A stretch of 64,000 nt of DNA from Sanderia malayensis. Lineage: Eukaryota; Cnidaria; Scyphozoa; Semaeostomeae; Pelagiidae. The stretch covers positions 186,001-250,000 of the forward strand of contig RQOL01000855.1 in NCBI GenBank assembly GCA_013076295.1, in the 5' to 3' direction. Positions 53,011-64,000 of this stretch are shown piece by piece (positions within the stretch are counted from its first letter, which is position 1; every line of letters begins with the position of its first letter). Below the pieces are notes generated by a model that worked only from the letters and a program-made list of their open reading frames with translations, was not told where the DNA came from and did not search any database. A program made the position numbers and the translations under genes.

Positions 53011-56000
53011 TTATTTGTGATCCTTTGGGTTCTTCCACTCATGGCGACAGTACTGACTCTGTGCAACGTTCTCAGCTTGTATCCCTCTCCTGCAAAAAGA
53101 ATGAGCAAAACACAGCTTTAGCTTAGGCCAAGGCAATCAATGTTTATCCCATGGCATCCACATACACATATATTATCCAAACGTAATAATAAATGATGTT
53201 TTTTAAATCACCAAGACAAATTAGTATAGAAGCACATGATTGTAGTACCTCAAGTAGCGGCAACGATGCTCCCACATTCTTTTTGTAGCCTCGTTTTGAT
53301 CTTTGACATTCTGATTACTCCAAAGGCGCTCTCCAACTGCCAATGCTCTTCCCCTTTTGGAAAAGAAATATTCGTATTCCAGTAGCAAAATCTACATTAA
53401 ATAGATTAAATACAAAACCATGCTAATCTGCTCCGCTTGATACGAAAAACCTGTTAACTGTGCATTTTTGAAGAAATTAACACAGCACATATCGTGAAAC
53501 AAACAGATGTGAAAAGAGTAAAGAGCACAGAGGATTAGGATGAGAAGATGAACATGACGAGGAAAAACATGGAAACACACACCAGCTTAGAGAGACAAAA
53601 ATAAAGATTGATCATAAGAGATGAAGAAAGAATAAAGAACAGAGAAAATAAAATAGATAAGAAGATGGAGATAAAAGAGATAGGGAAGTCAAAGAAAGAA
53701 TGCGATCAAGGGAAGGCAATCCAAGAGACAAAGATAGAAAATTAACATTAAGAAATAGACAGTGAGTGAAAGAAAGAATGTGAACAAATAAATATATAAA
53801 CAGAGAGATAAAAAATGACTTGAACTTTAAGTAAAATAAACAGAAAGAAATGAACTTAGAGAAACAACGGTAAACTCGTGGCTTGGGAAAGAAAATGAAA
53901 ATAAAGGTATCAACGATGAACACAGGTAAAAAAGCATAATAAAAACATGAGCCATAAATTCAGCAGATATGGAAAGGGACATTTTGGCAAAACAATAAAT
54001 GATCAACAAATATACCATGTTCTTGCAATCAGATTTGTTCCATCCACCCATTCGCCCCACATGCACCCTGTTCCACCAATCACCAAATTCTTCTGTGCAG
54101 TTGTACCGGTAAAGTCTTGTGGATCACACTTGTAATACTACAAAAGACAAACACGATCAACAAAGCAAATGTATCATAGCAATATCACTTTTCCACAAAA
54201 CAATAGAAGAAACAATACCCTATTGTACTTGAACAATAGCATGAATGCAAACTGGACAGGTTCTTGTGGGCAAACCTTTACTGTACTACTATATATTCTG
54301 GTTACTTCATTATACTGGTTTTCATTTGTCGCATTTAGTCGTATTCTCGGAATTATGGATTCACGATCAATTACGATCATGTTCGATATACGAAAATCTA
54401 CCAAATGATTCGAAAACCGCCAATCGTAATTTACCGACAAATACTTCAAGCATAGTATAGCTGTAAAGCATATTTGATCTTATTTTATCGACAAATGCAA
54501 TTAAATGAGATGAAATATGCTTTACAGTTTTTATATGTCGTGAAAATCTTGCGCCCAGATTTCTGACGAAATACGACATTTGAAAACCAGCTTTCAAAAG
54601 AGGCTCAAATGCAGCTGGACAACTCTCAACTGTTATCTTACAAAATATTATCGAGTAATTTAAAGCAATGGTACATGGGAACTCACATTAACCCAATCGG
54701 GACCATAGGAGATGTAATTCAAATACCAACACGATGACAGAATGGCCCTGTGACCCAAACCAGTAACCTTTGCCATTTCGGCTTGCCAGCCTCCTTTCCA
54801 AACATTGACGATTGTATCTGACTTCACCTGATAGAAAATTCAAAAATATTCAATTACATACGAACAACAGTTGTTGCAAAACGACTGCGCACATTTTGAT
54901 TTTAGTGATGTATTTCCATTGCCTCTGCTAATAATGTTGAGTTTATGGTCATGACGTCCACATCTTACCTTCACTTGATTGTCAACAACTTCCTGCCAAA
55001 TGATGTAACCTTTCTTTAATGCACCAACAATATCCAACAACCTGAAAGATAACAAAAGATAGCATTCAAAATGCTATCCATACCTATAAGCCATGCTCAA
55101 GCAACAATAGGAGACAAAAGTCCTTGGAACATTTACAAAAATACAAAAAAAGCTATCAATCCGTAAACTTATTTTTCGTGGGCTTTACTTCTGCCCCTAC
55201 TGTAGGTATTGCAACGCAAAATAGCAAAGGTAATTGGACACTTGGTAAAATACAATGCTTTAAATAAAGCGCAATAAAAAATCAAGGCGAGGTTGAGATA
55301 ATGAAACAACAGAAACATAAATTTAAAAAAAGTTAAATGAAAGGATTGCAAACTCACTTCTGTTCATAATACTGTTCAAGCAATGAATAATTCTTTCCCA
55401 TGCTATGAGACTGCATCCATTTCGCGATGTTTGGATTGCTTTGCCTATGATCAAAACAAGTTTTAATACAGTAAAATAGCCCAGGCAGCATCAGAAATGC
55501 CAACAGGTAGGTGCAAAATGAAAGCTGTGACAGAATAAGAAAAAGCTTCATGAAACTATGATTGAATGACTAAATAACTCAATATTTTGTCGTATGTTGT
55601 TTTTGTCCCCCATTAAAGCGTGTGTCTAAGATTTGACTTTCGACAATTCGAAACCTGCTTTCCTCCAACCATTCGCCTCTTCCATGAATGCATTTTTAAT
55701 ATATTACAAATTCCAGAAGATGAAATGCTCTGACTTGACAAATTCGAGAACAAAAGCACTCCATCCTAAAAAAAGTCTTTGCAGCCGAAAGAAACAGCGT
55801 CTCAAATGTCAATTAAAACTCACCAGCACCAAAACGAGACTTCGTCACCTCCTAAATGAATGTAATGGTCGGGGAAAGTTTCACTGACTTCAGTAAAGAA
55901 CTTCTTGAGAAAATCGTAGTTTGCATCAATAGTTGGATCGATAGGACCAAGTTGGCTAGAATGAACAGCAAGGTAACAAATCATATAACAGTAGCTATCT

Positions 56001-58070
56001 AATCAATATCGTGTGCATATGAAGGTACCGTAAAGGCTCCATCAAGTCTCCCTCTCTATTAAGCCCGCAACAAAACGAAATTTTCAATGAAGCTTCCCCA
56101 TTGTTTTTGAAATTACGAACGACGATGAAACTGCGATTGTAACTATAAAAACCTCAAGTTGTTTTGTAGCTACTATACACGATCATTTTTCCGAAGTTAA
56201 TTTCAGAACCTTATTAAGCTCCATCTGAAGCCCCCAAAATTAATTGAGCCACCCAGGCCGCAAGGCAGCCTTTACATTATAAGATTTTCAGAGGATCTGC
56301 TTACCCATTTGGCTTTCCACCTTGATAGCATTTCGTCAGCAGATCTTTGATACTAAACCACGATCCGGTATGGCCCTTATAAAAATAATAACATATTAAT
56401 CTCTGCATTTATAGCAATGAAAAAACACACATCTCATGCATGCACACATACAGCTGCAGGTTGTATCACGTTTACTATATAGGTCCAATAAAGTCAACTC
56501 TAAAGGGCACACCAATATAATTAGTAACATTAAGACGAAGCTCAATGGATTAGACCTAGCTATTGTAATCGTGAAATTCATTATTAAGAACGTTCCTTGC
56601 ACACTTTCCTTTGCACGAGAACAATATCTGTGAGAACACAAAAGCATAAAATTGCAACTGAGGTATAACATCATGCTACTCAATGTCGAAGCTCGACATT
56701 AAATAGCATGATTTCACTTTGGAGAGCTCGTCGAAGAATTATCACTGAATGCAAACAGCCGGTATGATAATCGATGCAAAAATGGGTTCAACTTACAGGC
56801 GTATCAAATTCAGGCATCACTCTAATACCTCTGGCACCAGCATAACGGATGATTGTCTGGACATCTGCTGCGTTGTAAATGCTTGTCCTGTTATTACGTG
56901 CTCCCTGTAAACAGGACAAAATTCATCACAGGACAGGTGGTGCTGAGCTTTGACGCACAGAATAGGTTTTGGTACGTTCACTGACACAGATATCTTTGAC
57001 ATCTGAAACTCTCAGTTTGTGTAGCAAACAAACGAATAAAGTGATGTATGCCAATGGCTTTATTACTGCAATAAACCAAGGCACAGGCAAATGCAGTAGT
57101 TGGAATTTTTAAATAGGTAACATTTCCCAGCAGTTCTAAAGTTTGACAACGATTAGTACTATGGATTTTAAACCTCTTTCTCATCTGAGGGATAAATTTC
57201 TGATATAAAAAATGAGTGCATACAATGAAGGTGCAATGCTATTAAACAGGGTTGTTATCGGAAAGGGAAATTTAAAAATAAAGAATAAAGCAGAAAGCTT
57301 CAATAAAATAGGTATTCACAGCCATTTAACTTACAAATGGGTGGTAAACGGGAAAATGTTTAAGATAATGGGACATTGGCATTTATTCATACACAACACA
57401 CATAATCAGGCATGCGTGTGTAAAATGCATTGAGCCAACTTAACTACAGGAGAGTTATTCTCGGCTTGGTGCTACTATCTAATTTTGCAAAGACCCTTAT
57501 CCAAAGAATTGTCAGCGTTGTGAGATTGATGTAGTGAAGGTAAAATTCAATTGAACAAGTGTGAATTTGATAACAATACCTGTCCGTGTAATGAAGGGAA
57601 AGTCTTGCTAACAAATGGAAAAGCTTGGTTGTCTACAATGTGCCAGTGAAGTACATTGAATTTGCTGTATGACATTGCATCCTGTAAGTGAAGAAAAATA
57701 TGTCTTAAAAATGGGATACAAAGCAATATGCATTATAAATCTGATGAGTGCAAAAACCCAGATATTTATTCATTTTTGTTAGGTATACTCATAATGCACA
57801 TTCAAGGTGGGCGTTTGAGGCAGGCATATTTAAGGTGTGGTGAGTGAAGATGAGCGTGAATTGGATTGCTCTCTACACTAAGGGCTTCTTTGTTGTTGTT
57901 TTACACCAATGCTAGCGCGAAACAAGAGCGTTATTCGAAAGAAATTCCAGTGGAGTTGGCAAAAAATTCACCTTGTGGGTATAAAAATTAAGCCCGAAAC
58001 CTTCTGCAATTGTCTAAGGGCATACCGTAAATACAATCGCCAGGCAACTTTTCCTTTATCACTTTGAGGA

Positions 58071-58106
<36 letters not shown>

Positions 58107-61100
58107 ATTTTACGGTCGAGTTACTAGCGTTTGCAGTAATCGCAGGGGTCAACCAAACCGAACTGCAATGGAATGGCCTCACCCTGGAAGAAACACCTTT
58201 TTGATCATGTTATCTTCCCCGTCAGGTAAGTATGAACTAGATGCGGACGTCAATGCAGACCACTGCAATTCTTCTCATAACCCACACGAGGGAGCGTTTA
58301 AAGAAATATAACAGATTGCATCAAGATCGAAGACTTTTCATTGGATGGGCTATGACAGTGGGGAACTGCCCGCATTTTTGAGAGCGCGGGGCGTGGCTCT
58401 GCGGAGAAATCGACACTTATGGGGGAAGGGTGGTGTGGTAATACAGGGGGCCTAAAACGTGGCGACGTGCAGGAACTGACATCCAGGAGAAATGGAGGCG
58501 TCCAAGAAGACATTGCAATATCCATTATCGTAAGTATGTATTACAAATAACCGCATCTACTTTCACAAGCGACAGTTGCGGTAATTAATGAATTAATGGT
58601 TTTATTTTATGCCCACACACATGCATCGACTATTTTTGCATGCATGACATGACTATATAATTTGCGTAGACTTTCTGTCTCACCCTTGTCGTTGAAAATC
58701 CAGACACAACATAGTTTAGTGGTGAGTACCTAGCACGCTTCATATGCAGCATTTTTAATTTTTCAGATTATTTATTTTTCTGAATAGTACCTATACTTTG
58801 ACTTTTTCCGCTGCTTGCTTTTGGTTTCTTCCCTTCTTACTTCAATGTACTTTGCATTACTGTTCCTCCATTTTAATGAAATTTAACAATTCTCAACACA
58901 CATACAATATTTCTCTAGTCTTTTAAAGTGCCCCAACAGGTTTTTCTCATTTCTGATACAAATAAAACTCTCTTGGCTGAGCTGCAGCATGTTAATGAGC
59001 ACAACAATTTAGCCATCAATGTCTGGAAACTTAAAGTGAAAATAAAAATGGAAGCCTACAACACCAGGTGTTCCCAGGCGGTCACCCAACCAGGTACTGA
59101 CCTGGCCCGACCATGCTTGACTACGGTGATCGGACGAGAACCGGTATACTCATGGTGGTATGGTCGTAGGCAAAGGAAGAGCGCCTTGACGCTGATATCA
59201 TTCGCAAAGTTTCAAACAATTCTGACAGTGAGCACACTTGCACAGGTAAAGGATAAGGCCAAAGAAATACAGTCTGCACAAAAGAGATAAACCCCATCTT
59301 GAAAAATCGCAGTTAATGTAAAAAAGAAATCGAAAAGTCGAGTTGGTTAATGTTGGATGAACTATAAATGGGAAATGTCTTTTCTTGTTTCATTTTGTTT
59401 GAAAACTGTGAAAACAATAGTATACTTTAATTTTTAACCTGCATGTGTTTTCCTTTTTTTATGGCACTTGTGGTTTCCTTTTCATTTTTTCTAATTTCTC
59501 TTCAATAGTCATTGCATCCTTATCAAGTGATATAAGGTGCACAGTGCCCTCTTCATTGTTGAATAAATTATTCTAGCTGGTTACATTATCCTGACAACTT
59601 TATGTTCTGGTAGGTAATAAACCCTATTAATTTTTTGTTCTCCCAATGAAGGACAATTATAGTACATTATTTCCAAACAAGATGTCTCTTGAGTGGAATA
59701 CTTTAGGCCAGAAATTTTAGAAAGTTTTATGAAACACTTATCCACCTTGTATACAACATATACAGGGTGAGCAAAGACATAACCCCCTAAACAAAATATT
59801 TTTTTGGAAAGGAATCTTATGAGTTTCTTGCAAATCTCTACCATATAATATTCAATTCAAGAGACATCTTGCATAAATATACTTTGTATTTATGCTTTGT
59901 CATTTTGGAACAATTGCAATTTTGAAACTTCTGGTCGTGAAACCTGCTGTTATGACATTTAAATGTATGAGAATTGACTATTTGTGAGGTGGTAACAGGT
60001 CGTTTCGCCCAACCACCATTTCACCCAACCCCAAGAGTTCATCTGAGTCATGTTAATTTCATTTGGAATTCTGAAAAACAACACAATGTTTCCTAGCAAG
60101 TATCTACTCCACTTCTAATACTGATACTGATCTTATTTATACTTTTCTAAGGATGTAAACAACCTTTTTCTATAATCATATTTTCATTGTTATTTATGCA
60201 AGAGATTAATTAGCAGCTCTCTAAGGCATGAAACTTTCTTCTACACAGTGCTCAAATTAATACCAATAACAAATATAATGAACAAAACCTTATTGTCCCA
60301 GGTATCAAAACCATGGTAATGACAAAACAATTTTAAAAAGGAAAAACAATTATTGTTTTGACTACAAAGAGAATAAAAAACATGAAAACCAGGTTTGTAT
60401 TCTCAACAACACATATGCCTTGTCATTTTCAAATTGTTCAGAGGAAAGCAATTTGCCCAAAATATCACAAGAAAATAAACATTTCATCCAAAATTTGCAA
60501 ATTGAGAAAGGTTGGGAAAGAAAGAGAATTATTTCTGAATTTCCTAACAAAAACGTTTCTGTTGGCCTGAGAATAACATACACAACAAGCTATTGAACGG
60601 ACACGGGGTTTGTCGTCAACGAAAAGTTATGAAAATAATTAATACTTGGCCCCAGAAAAACTACAAAAATTTAATGAACAAGGAGGAAGACACTTTGAAC
60701 ACCTTGTTTAATTATTGTTTTTTTTTGCTATTTCTAACTTTTCTTGTTTTGTTTTTTAACGTTTTTGATGTCATAAAAGTAGGCTTTGCAACTAGACGTT
60801 TAAAAATTATAACTGCTCAAAAATGACTCAACTGTAATTACAAAATATTTTGACACAAGATGTTTTTGGAGCTAAATGTTGTACGGTAGAAATTCCAGAA
60901 AGTTGTTGGTTAAGATGAATTTTCTACGAATTTTTATGTTAGGGGGGTTGATTTTTTTGGCCCACCCTGTATATATCAGAAAGATATTTTTGGCTCTGTG
61001 TGAGTTTATGTGTGTGTGTGTATGCATGAGATGGACTATCTGAAAGGCTACAATTATAATATTGCTGTGATAAAGTAATTGTAGCCTTTTACTGTGCAAA

Positions 61101-62844
61101 GCTGCACTAATATTATGGGTCTCAATAGTAAACAACTTGACTCTTAGCTCAGTGGCAACATTGTACTTACAATAAAATCCAATATTATAGGAACTGCAAC
61201 ATAATGTCTTGATGTGTCAATCATAAATCCTCTATGGTGAAATCTTGGGAAGTCATTGATGTGATTCATTTGTACAAAATACTAAAAGAGAACAATTTCA
61301 AATAAATTTATGAGAATAAGGCATACTGATAGCTTGTGCTGGTTTATTTAAGAATTGATTGAAGCATAAAAGTGACTCCCACACTATCATCTCAACCTCA
61401 GCTAGATGAAACTATTTGAGGTAAATAAAAACTAGATTTACAAATGAAAAAACACAAAGAAAGCCATTTTGCCTTGATTTGAAACAATAAGGTGTGTTGA
61501 ACTGTAAGCAATTCATTGGTAGCTGGTGATGACTTGAAGTCATAACAACAACAATAAATAATAATAATAAATTCTTATTCCTTGAGAATTGAAAATTTCT
61601 TTGATTCAACATTTTATGTCATTGTTATTTATGTTGTATTTTGTTAAAAATATGTTTATCTAATTTGTATTCATTGTATGTAATCAGTGTTTTTGTGCAT
61701 TTTGAGTGGAAGCTACTTTAAAACATGGACTGAACTCAACTGAAAAGATAAAAAAGTAAGGTGTTTAGAGCTAATATTTGAGCAGTCCAATTTATCTACT
61801 TACTGATCCACTTTCATTTTGGTGAACAACTTGACTGAATGTTTCAAGACCTGTAAGTTAGAGTAGATTTTTAAGTAAAACAATGATAATCCACCCAAAG
61901 AAAAAACAAGAGTTGGAGAATTAGAATGAATGGATCAGTGACCAGACATGTTTTGGCAAGAACTAGACTAGAACAGACATGTAACAAAATCCTGCTCACA
62001 ACATCACAATTTTCTCAGCAGAGTTTTCATTCCAGATTGTGGAATATAGAAGCATATGATCTTGTGCATCAAGGACCTAATTCTCTTGTTCTCCTCTATT
62101 GTTCTATTGTTTTAAGACATGCATGCCTTCTTCTTCTGGGCATGGTTGCAGCATATGCCATGCATGGTTTCTTCCCCCAAAACCTTGCCTCACTCACCAC
62201 CACCCTAGCTCCTCCCCAAAACCTTACCTTTCAAAGCACCCCATACAGTTGTGGCTGTCAGCATTGAATTGGGAGACTGGATATCCAAGGTATCTGAAAA
62301 TTAGACGTTTGTCTGATAATATTCATTAGAGGTGAGATGATAATAATTGACGACGCTGGAGAATCCTAATGTACTGCAAAATGGTCTTTGCTTATAGACG
62401 AGAGAAAATTTTAGAATAATGCCTGGTTGGGATTAGGAAACTGTGCTCACATGATTCGTCCGATTCAAGTGCAAGAGGCTGGAAGGCGTCCACGACTTTG
62501 ATCTGAAGTGTCTCCACCATTTTCATCGTCTTCTCCACGGGAACCACCATGTCCGGAAAAGTAAGTGTTTTGTACCTTACCATAGCTGCAGAAAGAACAC
62601 TGCTCTGTTGCCCGACTGCAGAAAACATGAAGTGGCCAGGGTCGAGAGAAAAGAAGGTGTCCACCCTCTTTTCTGACTGTGGCTTGGGCCAAACAGAGCC
62701 GGTTACATAGTTTTCCACTGTTCCAAACTTCAAAGGTTCAGAAGGCCCATTAAGGCCAACATTATCGCTAAGACTGGGCTCCCAAGCTTTGATGCTACAA
62801 AATGCAGCAAAGAACAAGGCTACGCCAAAGATTGCAGACGACAT
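53011..62844 (-). CDS. Beta-hexosaminidase, tandem copy 2, 14 exons, about 545 aa
   Basis: Minus exons: 62451-62844, 62228-62293, 61804-61850, 61171-61281, 57580-57681, 56797-56904, 56305-56375, 55824-55955, 55358-55444, 54969-55041, 54687-54827, 54016-54137, 53249-53353, 53011-53089; 1638 nt in frame. Same GH20 lysosomal enzyme family as its neighbour. Signal peptide [20 protein letters not shown], 'WPKPQS', '[13 protein letters not shown]', '[11 protein letters not shown]', 'FDTPGHTGSW', catalytic '[13 protein letters not shown]', '[13 protein letters not shown]', 'GERLWS', and a Cys near the C-terminus. Fourteen exons equals the number known for vertebrate HEXA and HEXB. Exons 2-6 have exactly the same lengths as in copy 1. 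The 3.5-kb intron between exons 4 and 5 contains a 5S rRNA gene and transposons. Confidence 0.95.
53600..53900. repeat. Purine-rich low-complexity stretch in intron
   Basis: Strongly A/G-biased plus-strand sequence ('gaaagaa', 'agagaaaat' words). A similar A/G-biased stretch occurs at 50920-51130 in the other gene. Simple composition only. Confidence 0.5.
56670..56712. repeat. Imperfect hairpin in hexosaminidase intron
   Basis: Arms 'atcatgcta' / 'tagcatgat' enclose a second pair 'aatgtcga' / 'tcgacatt'. Function unknown. Confidence 0.6.
58927..59040. mobile_element. Solitary end of the Kolobok-like family
   Basis: TTAA at 58923-58926 is followed by AGTGCCCCAACAGGTTTTTC and 'aaataaaactc', matching the left end of the element at 36662 (AGTGCCCCTACGG..., 'caataaaactc'). 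I could not find the opposite end. Confidence 0.45.
59052..59171 (-). rRNA. 5S ribosomal RNA gene, single, intronic
   Basis: The minus strand reads GCCTACGACCATACCACCAT at its 5' end and ends GGTGTTGTAGGCTT, 120 nt, the usual 5S length. The ends pair as helix I. The internal control region is present: a box A-like 'TCAAGCATGGTCGGGCC', an intermediate element 'TGGTTGGGTGACC' and box C 'GCCTGGGAA'. A TTTTT pol III terminator follows a few bases after the 3' end (about 59043-59048). It lies in the same orientation as the hexosaminidase gene whose intron holds it. I see no tandem copies, so it may be a dispersed gene, a pseudogene or the head of a 5S-derived SINE. Confidence 0.85.
59763..60969. 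mobile_element. Mariner-like non-autonomous element, 1.2 kb
   Basis: The left end CAGGGTGAGCAAAGACATAA (then 'ccccctaa') is the near inverse of the right end ('ttaggggggttgatttttttggcccaccctg'). TA occurs on both sides (59761-59762 and 60970-60971). Interior has no recognisable transposase; a frame at 60593-60826 is low complexity. CAGGGTG...AAA ends with TA duplication fit Tc1/mariner. It lies in the long intron of hexosaminidase copy 2. Confidence 0.75.
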
Positions 62845-64000
62845 TTTCTTTTTCGCTTTACCGCTTGCTCAATGCTCTGCTGCTCGTCGAGAGACAGAAG
62901 CTGCTTTTAGTGGAATCTAAAGTATGCACCAAACTCATTTCAGCAGATGCAGCCTGCAGCTGATTATTCATGTCATGCTTCGAAAAGTTTTGGGCGCATG
63001 TTAAAATTGATTTGTTTTCAAAAGCACAAACAGGGAAGTTTCTTTCTGGATGAGGCACGAGAGCAATCATGTGACTTTGCGAAGAAGTTAATTATTTACT
63101 TATGCAAATTATACATTTGGGCCGCCTGATGTCTCAAGTGTTTTCAAGGATTACATTACCATAAAATTAAGTCCTCAGATATCTCAATTTCTTCTGTACT
63201 AAAACATTTTCTTATCAAAATTTGTACTCAAAGTATAGAAGGCTGGGACAAGCTGTATAGTGGGACTGGAGGAGCCCAGAACCTTCAGCGAATTAAATTG
63301 GAAATTATCGTTTGTGCTTTGATGCGAATCTATGATCACCAATGCAAATTATATTCGTGATCAGCTACAGTAAATCCTCGAATAACCCCCCGGGGCTTAT
63401 TTGCAAAAATGAATTTTTGGGTGGGGGCTTATTTGAGGGGAAGGCTTATTCGAGGGGGGGGCTTATTTCAAAGTTTTGCTTTTTCCTCGAAGGTTGACAG
63501 AAAAAAGACAACATAATTTTCTCAATCAGCTAAACTTTTTTCACAAAGTGCTGTGTGGAAGATCTAACAAAAATTATAGGTAATTTGTTTATCATCACGA
63601 AAATCGCGTTTCTTTTTGCTTTTTTGTCTCGAGTCAAAGGAAGTGATACCAGGGGCGTCGTGGGTAGGAACTCATAGGGGGGGCACAATTCAATGATTTT
63701 CCGACGAGGGATTAAGTGAAATCCAATGACGTCATTATGCGCATGCGCAATATTTTTAAATCTCCCTAAATTAAAGTGGCCATGTGCGTCAGGGGAGCAC
63801 ATTCAAAAGGTTTGGGGGTGTTGACATACTTGACACAGACTTTTTAATGAAAATTTCTTTGGACCGACTGAAAAGTACCGTGGCTCAAATTGCCCCAAAC
63901 GGATACAACACGCATTAATTCAGAAAGTTCTCAGCGACCAATGAGAAGGGGCATCTTTAGGAAAATGTTTTTACGGGAAAAATAAAGCCTTTCTACGCCA
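62845..64000. other. 5' flank of hexosaminidase copy 2, with a further MITE end near 63370
   Basis: The region upstream of the ATG holds the presumed promoter. Around 63368-63470 'agtaaatcctcgaataaccc' and 'gggcttattcgaggggggg' match the terminal words of the GCTTATTCGAGG MITE family in inverted arrangement, so this is a fourth, probably truncated or hairpin-only copy. No gene is recognised to the window end. Confidence 0.5.

Noticed and set aside
53612..53923. Hydrophobic Phe/Leu/Ser-rich minus-strand frame as a membrane protein
   Set aside because: It is the complement of a purine-rich intronic stretch with no start context or splice connection.
58928..59290. 120-codon plus-strand frame as a protein gene
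   Set aside because: It is antisense to the 5S rRNA gene over a third of its length and shows no protein-family features.
63650..63800. Possible hAT-like MITE starting CAGGGGCGTCGTGGG
   Set aside because: The start resembles the element at 39609, but I found no matching opposite terminus or target duplication before the window end.

Overview
This is a eukaryotic, AT-rich, intron-rich animal sequence. Introns use GT-AG, plus one GC-AG. It has a polo-like kinase, a GPI mannosyltransferase, two lysosomal hexosaminidases, a 5S rRNA gene and many TIR transposon relics. This fits a non-bilaterian metazoan (sponge or cnidarian). That placement rests on general character, not on a search.

Layout. 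(1) 1-9825, plus strand: the 3' part of a large membrane-protein gene. At least eight fibronectin type III domains are followed by a bilobed ligand-binding-like region interrupted by a pore with a canonical potassium-channel filter (TTVGYGD), then a last membrane helix and a cytoplasmic tail. I consider it the most novel host gene here. (2) 10207-16128, plus: a complete 12-exon polo-like kinase 1, its large intron holding two small TIR elements. (3) 16129-43580: a 27-kb transposon graveyard. It holds Tigger-like and other MITEs, a degenerate hAT-type transposase, scattered BEL/Pao pieces, LINE ORF1 and RT relics, a near-identical tandem duplication of a THAP plus Harbinger-like transposase fragment, a TTAA-flanked Kolobok-like element, hAT-like MITEs, and a compact 2.6-kb element at 32276-34911. 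That last element has 204-bp terminal inverted repeats, AGT...ACT ends and a 6-bp target duplication, which is the Polinton/Maverick signature. Inside is an apparently intact spliced RING-finger gene with amplified micro-exons. (4) 43582-45471, minus: PIG-V, complete in four exons. (5) 46121-51835 and 53011-62844, minus: two tandem beta-hexosaminidase genes of 15 and 14 exons with nearly identical intron positions. The second gene's longest intron holds a 5S rRNA gene and a mariner-like element.

I derived exon joins by hand from splice consensus, phase continuity and family motifs. For PLK1, PIGV and both hexosaminidases every junction keeps frame and the conserved motif. No database search was possible, so transposon family names rest on motifs, TIRs and target-site duplications.
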